In this document: one piece after another, positions 31,695 through 35,204 of the stretch | Numbering within the stretch: position 1 is the stretch's first letter | Layout of the letters: each line of letters starts with the position of its first letter | Origin: Rhodocyclaceae bacterium | Lineage (GTDB): Bacteria > Pseudomonadota > Gammaproteobacteria > Burkholderiales > Rhodocyclaceae | DNA: 35,204 nucleotides | Assembly: GCA_020445665.1 (NCBI GenBank) | Contig: JAGRGD010000332.1 | Coordinates: 1-35,204, forward strand | Direction of reading: 5' to 3' | Made by a program: the position numbers and the translations under genes | The notes under the pieces: model-generated | What the model was told of the DNA's origin: nothing | Databases searched by the model: none | The model's input: only the letters and a program-made list of their open reading frames with translations

Positions 31695-32024
31695 CTACCA
31701 GCGCTTGAGCACCCACATCGGCACCGAGGTGCCGGGCTCGAGAGTGTCCATCCGTTCCAGGGACCCCTCGCCCTTGCGGTCCACCAGGTAGTAGGGGGTG
31801 CCATGGGGCGGGGTGACCTTGATCATGTAGAGCTTGCCGTTCACGCGGTACTCCTCGACCGTGTCCTCGCCCTTCTTGACGATGGTCACCTCCGGCTCGA
31901 CCTCGTCGCCCTCGATCAGCGGCGGGGGGGGCGGCGCCTCGGGCAGTGGCTCCAGCCCCGGTGGCTGCTGGGCTGCGACCGGCAGGGCCAGCGCGGCAAT
32001 GAACACGGCAAGGGCGGTCCGCAT
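31695..32024 (-). CDS. DUF2782-family exported protein
   Basis: This encodes 109 residues. The signal peptide ends near VAA (15-17), then comes a proline-rich segment (PEAPPPPPLIEGDEVEPEVT). The conserved part VTIVKKGEDTVEEYRVNGKL with YMIKVTPPHGTPYYLVD follows. The ATG at 32024 has AGGAG upstream. The protein is typical of the thrB-polA neighbourhood in betaproteobacteria. Its function is unknown; it should be periplasmic. Confidence 0.85.
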   Translation of the reverse strand: MRTALAVFIAALALPVAAQQPPGLEPLPEAPPPPPLIEGDEVEPEVTIVKKGEDTVEEYRVNGKLYMIKVTPPHGTPYYLVDRKGEGSLERMDTLEPGTSVPMWVLKRW

Positions 32025-32080
32025 GGGGAACTCCTGGAAACAAGGGCGCGATTCTAGCAAACGGTCCGGCGTCGCCGGCC

Positions 32081-32806
32081 TCACAGGTTCAGCATCAGCT
32101 CGTGCTCTTCGGGCAGGGGCAGGAAGCCGCGGGTTTCGTAGTGCTTGAAGATCGCCTCGACCACCTGCTCGGGCTCGTCGATGAGCTGGATCAGGTCGAG
32201 GTCATCGGCGTGGATCATGCCCTCGCTCACCAGTCGCTCGCGGAACCAGTCGATCAGGCCGCGCCAGAAGGGCGCGTGGACGAGGATGATCGGGATGCTG
32301 CGGCTCTTGCCGGTCTGGATCAGGGTCATCGCTTCGAGCAGTTCGTCGAGGGTGCCGAAGCCGCCCGGCATCACCACGTAGGCCGAGGCGAACTTGACGA
32401 ACATGAATTTGCGCGCGAAGAAGTGCTGGAAGGTCTGGGAGATGTCCTGGTAGGGGTTGGCGTCCTGCTCCATCGGCAGCTGGATGTTGAGCCCGATCGA
32501 CGGGCTCTTGCCGAAGTAGGCCCCCTTGTTGGCCGCTTCCATGATGCCGGGGCCGCCCCCCGAGATGACCGAGAAGCCCGCGTCCGAGAGCAGGCGGGCG
32601 ATCTTTTCGGTGAGGATGTAGTAGGTGTGGTCGGCCGGCGTGCGGGCGCTGCCGAAGATCGACACCGCCGGGCGGATCGCGTTGAGGCGTTCGGTCGCCT
32701 CGACGAACTCTGACATAATCCCGAAGATGCGCCACGACTCGCGGGCGTTGTATCGCGGCTGGGCGCCATTGGGCGCCATGCGGGGGAGTTTTTCCTTCGC
32801 GGTCAT
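32081..32806 (-). CDS. LOG-family (TIGR00730-type) Rossmann-fold protein
   Basis: This encodes 241 residues. VISGGGPGIMEAANKGAY and VVMPGGFGTLDELLEAM (the PGGxGTxxE motif) define the lysine-decarboxylase-like LOG family. Characterised members are nucleoside 5'-monophosphate phosphoribohydrolases that release cytokinin-type bases or other bases. An N-terminal extension of about 45 residues precedes the core, as in the longer TIGR00730 proteins. It is the first gene of the long leftward cluster and is divergent from polA across a 143-base gap. Confidence 0.9.
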   Translation of the reverse strand: MTAKEKLPRMAPNGAQPRYNARESWRIFGIMSEFVEATERLNAIRPAVSIFGSARTPADHTYYILTEKIARLLSDAGFSVISGGGPGIMEAANKGAYFGKSPSIGLNIQLPMEQDANPYQDISQTFQHFFARKFMFVKFASAYVVMPGGFGTLDELLEAMTLIQTGKSRSIPIILVHAPFWRGLIDWFRERLVSEGMIHADDLDLIQLIDEPEQVVEAIFKHYETRGFLPLPEEHELMLNL

Positions 32807-32949
32807 CTCTCGCTCGAGTTGCTTGCGACCCCGGTGCGGGGCCGACGGTCCGGTGGCCGGGAACTGGCTGCCGCGCGCGCGTCGCGCCCGCGTCCCTGCC
32901 CTGATGTGACCACCGTATCCCCGATCGGTGCCTGAGACGGAAGCTTCCC

Positions 32950-35204
<2,255 letters not shown>

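Noticed and set aside
30582..32057. Plus-strand open frame of 491 codons opposite thrB and the DUF2782 gene
   Set aside because: It is antisense to two recognised genes and has no domain.

Overview
The window is a high-GC, densely coded chromosomal segment with no tRNA, rRNA, CRISPR array, phage gene or insertion sequence that I can see. The gene order at the right end (polA, LOG-family protein, DUF2782 protein, thrB, a BPSS1780-type membrane protein, nadD, rsfS, rlmH, maf, rng) and the class I polyhydroxyalkanoate synthase at the left edge suggest a betaproteobacterium, most likely a Rhodocyclales/Zoogloeaceae member such as the Azoarcus/Thauera group. That assignment is an inference from gene content and order. 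No stretch longer than about 200 bases lacks a gene. The largest gaps are 10267-10465 (199 nt, three hairpins), 9114-9294 (181 nt, promoter region of a TRAP transporter) and 4454-4606 (153 nt, repeat cluster).

Left part (1-6763): the 3' end of phaC and its terminator, then a PIN-domain protein. Next is a leftward four-gene run encoding a tupA-like periplasmic oxyanion-binding protein, a bacterial TiaS-like protein, a small polytopic membrane protein and a TonB-dependent receptor with 19 consecutive glycines. A MOT1-type molybdate transporter is divergent from it. I read this as a candidate molybdate/tungstate acquisition locus that adds an outer-membrane receptor and a tRNA-modification-type nucleotide-binding protein to known Mo/W transport parts. 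It is the best candidate here for an undescribed system.

Middle left (6804-13507): a LysR regulator, a divergent DadA-like D-amino-acid dehydrogenase, a TAXI-type TRAP binding protein, a fused TRAP permease and a UspA protein. This is a plausible import-and-oxidise unit for D-amino acids or a related amino acid. Middle (13533-18203): a PilZ protein, a subtilisin-like protease with a GlyGly-CTERM-like sorting tail, a translationally coupled lipoprotein resembling a protease propeptide, and divergent SppA. Next (18307-21494): three exported proteins (a helical protein, a duplicated PilJ-domain protein and a multicopper oxidase) behind an FNR/Anr-like box.

Right part (21592-35204): allantoicase and ureidoglycolate lyase on the plus strand. 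They face a long leftward series of housekeeping genes: ruvA, a GST, a HAD phosphatase, a UbiA-type prenyltransferase, rng, maf, rlmH, rsfS, nadD, a membrane protein, thrB, a DUF2782 protein and a LOG protein. Several of these overlap by 4-8 bp. polA runs rightward off the end of the window.
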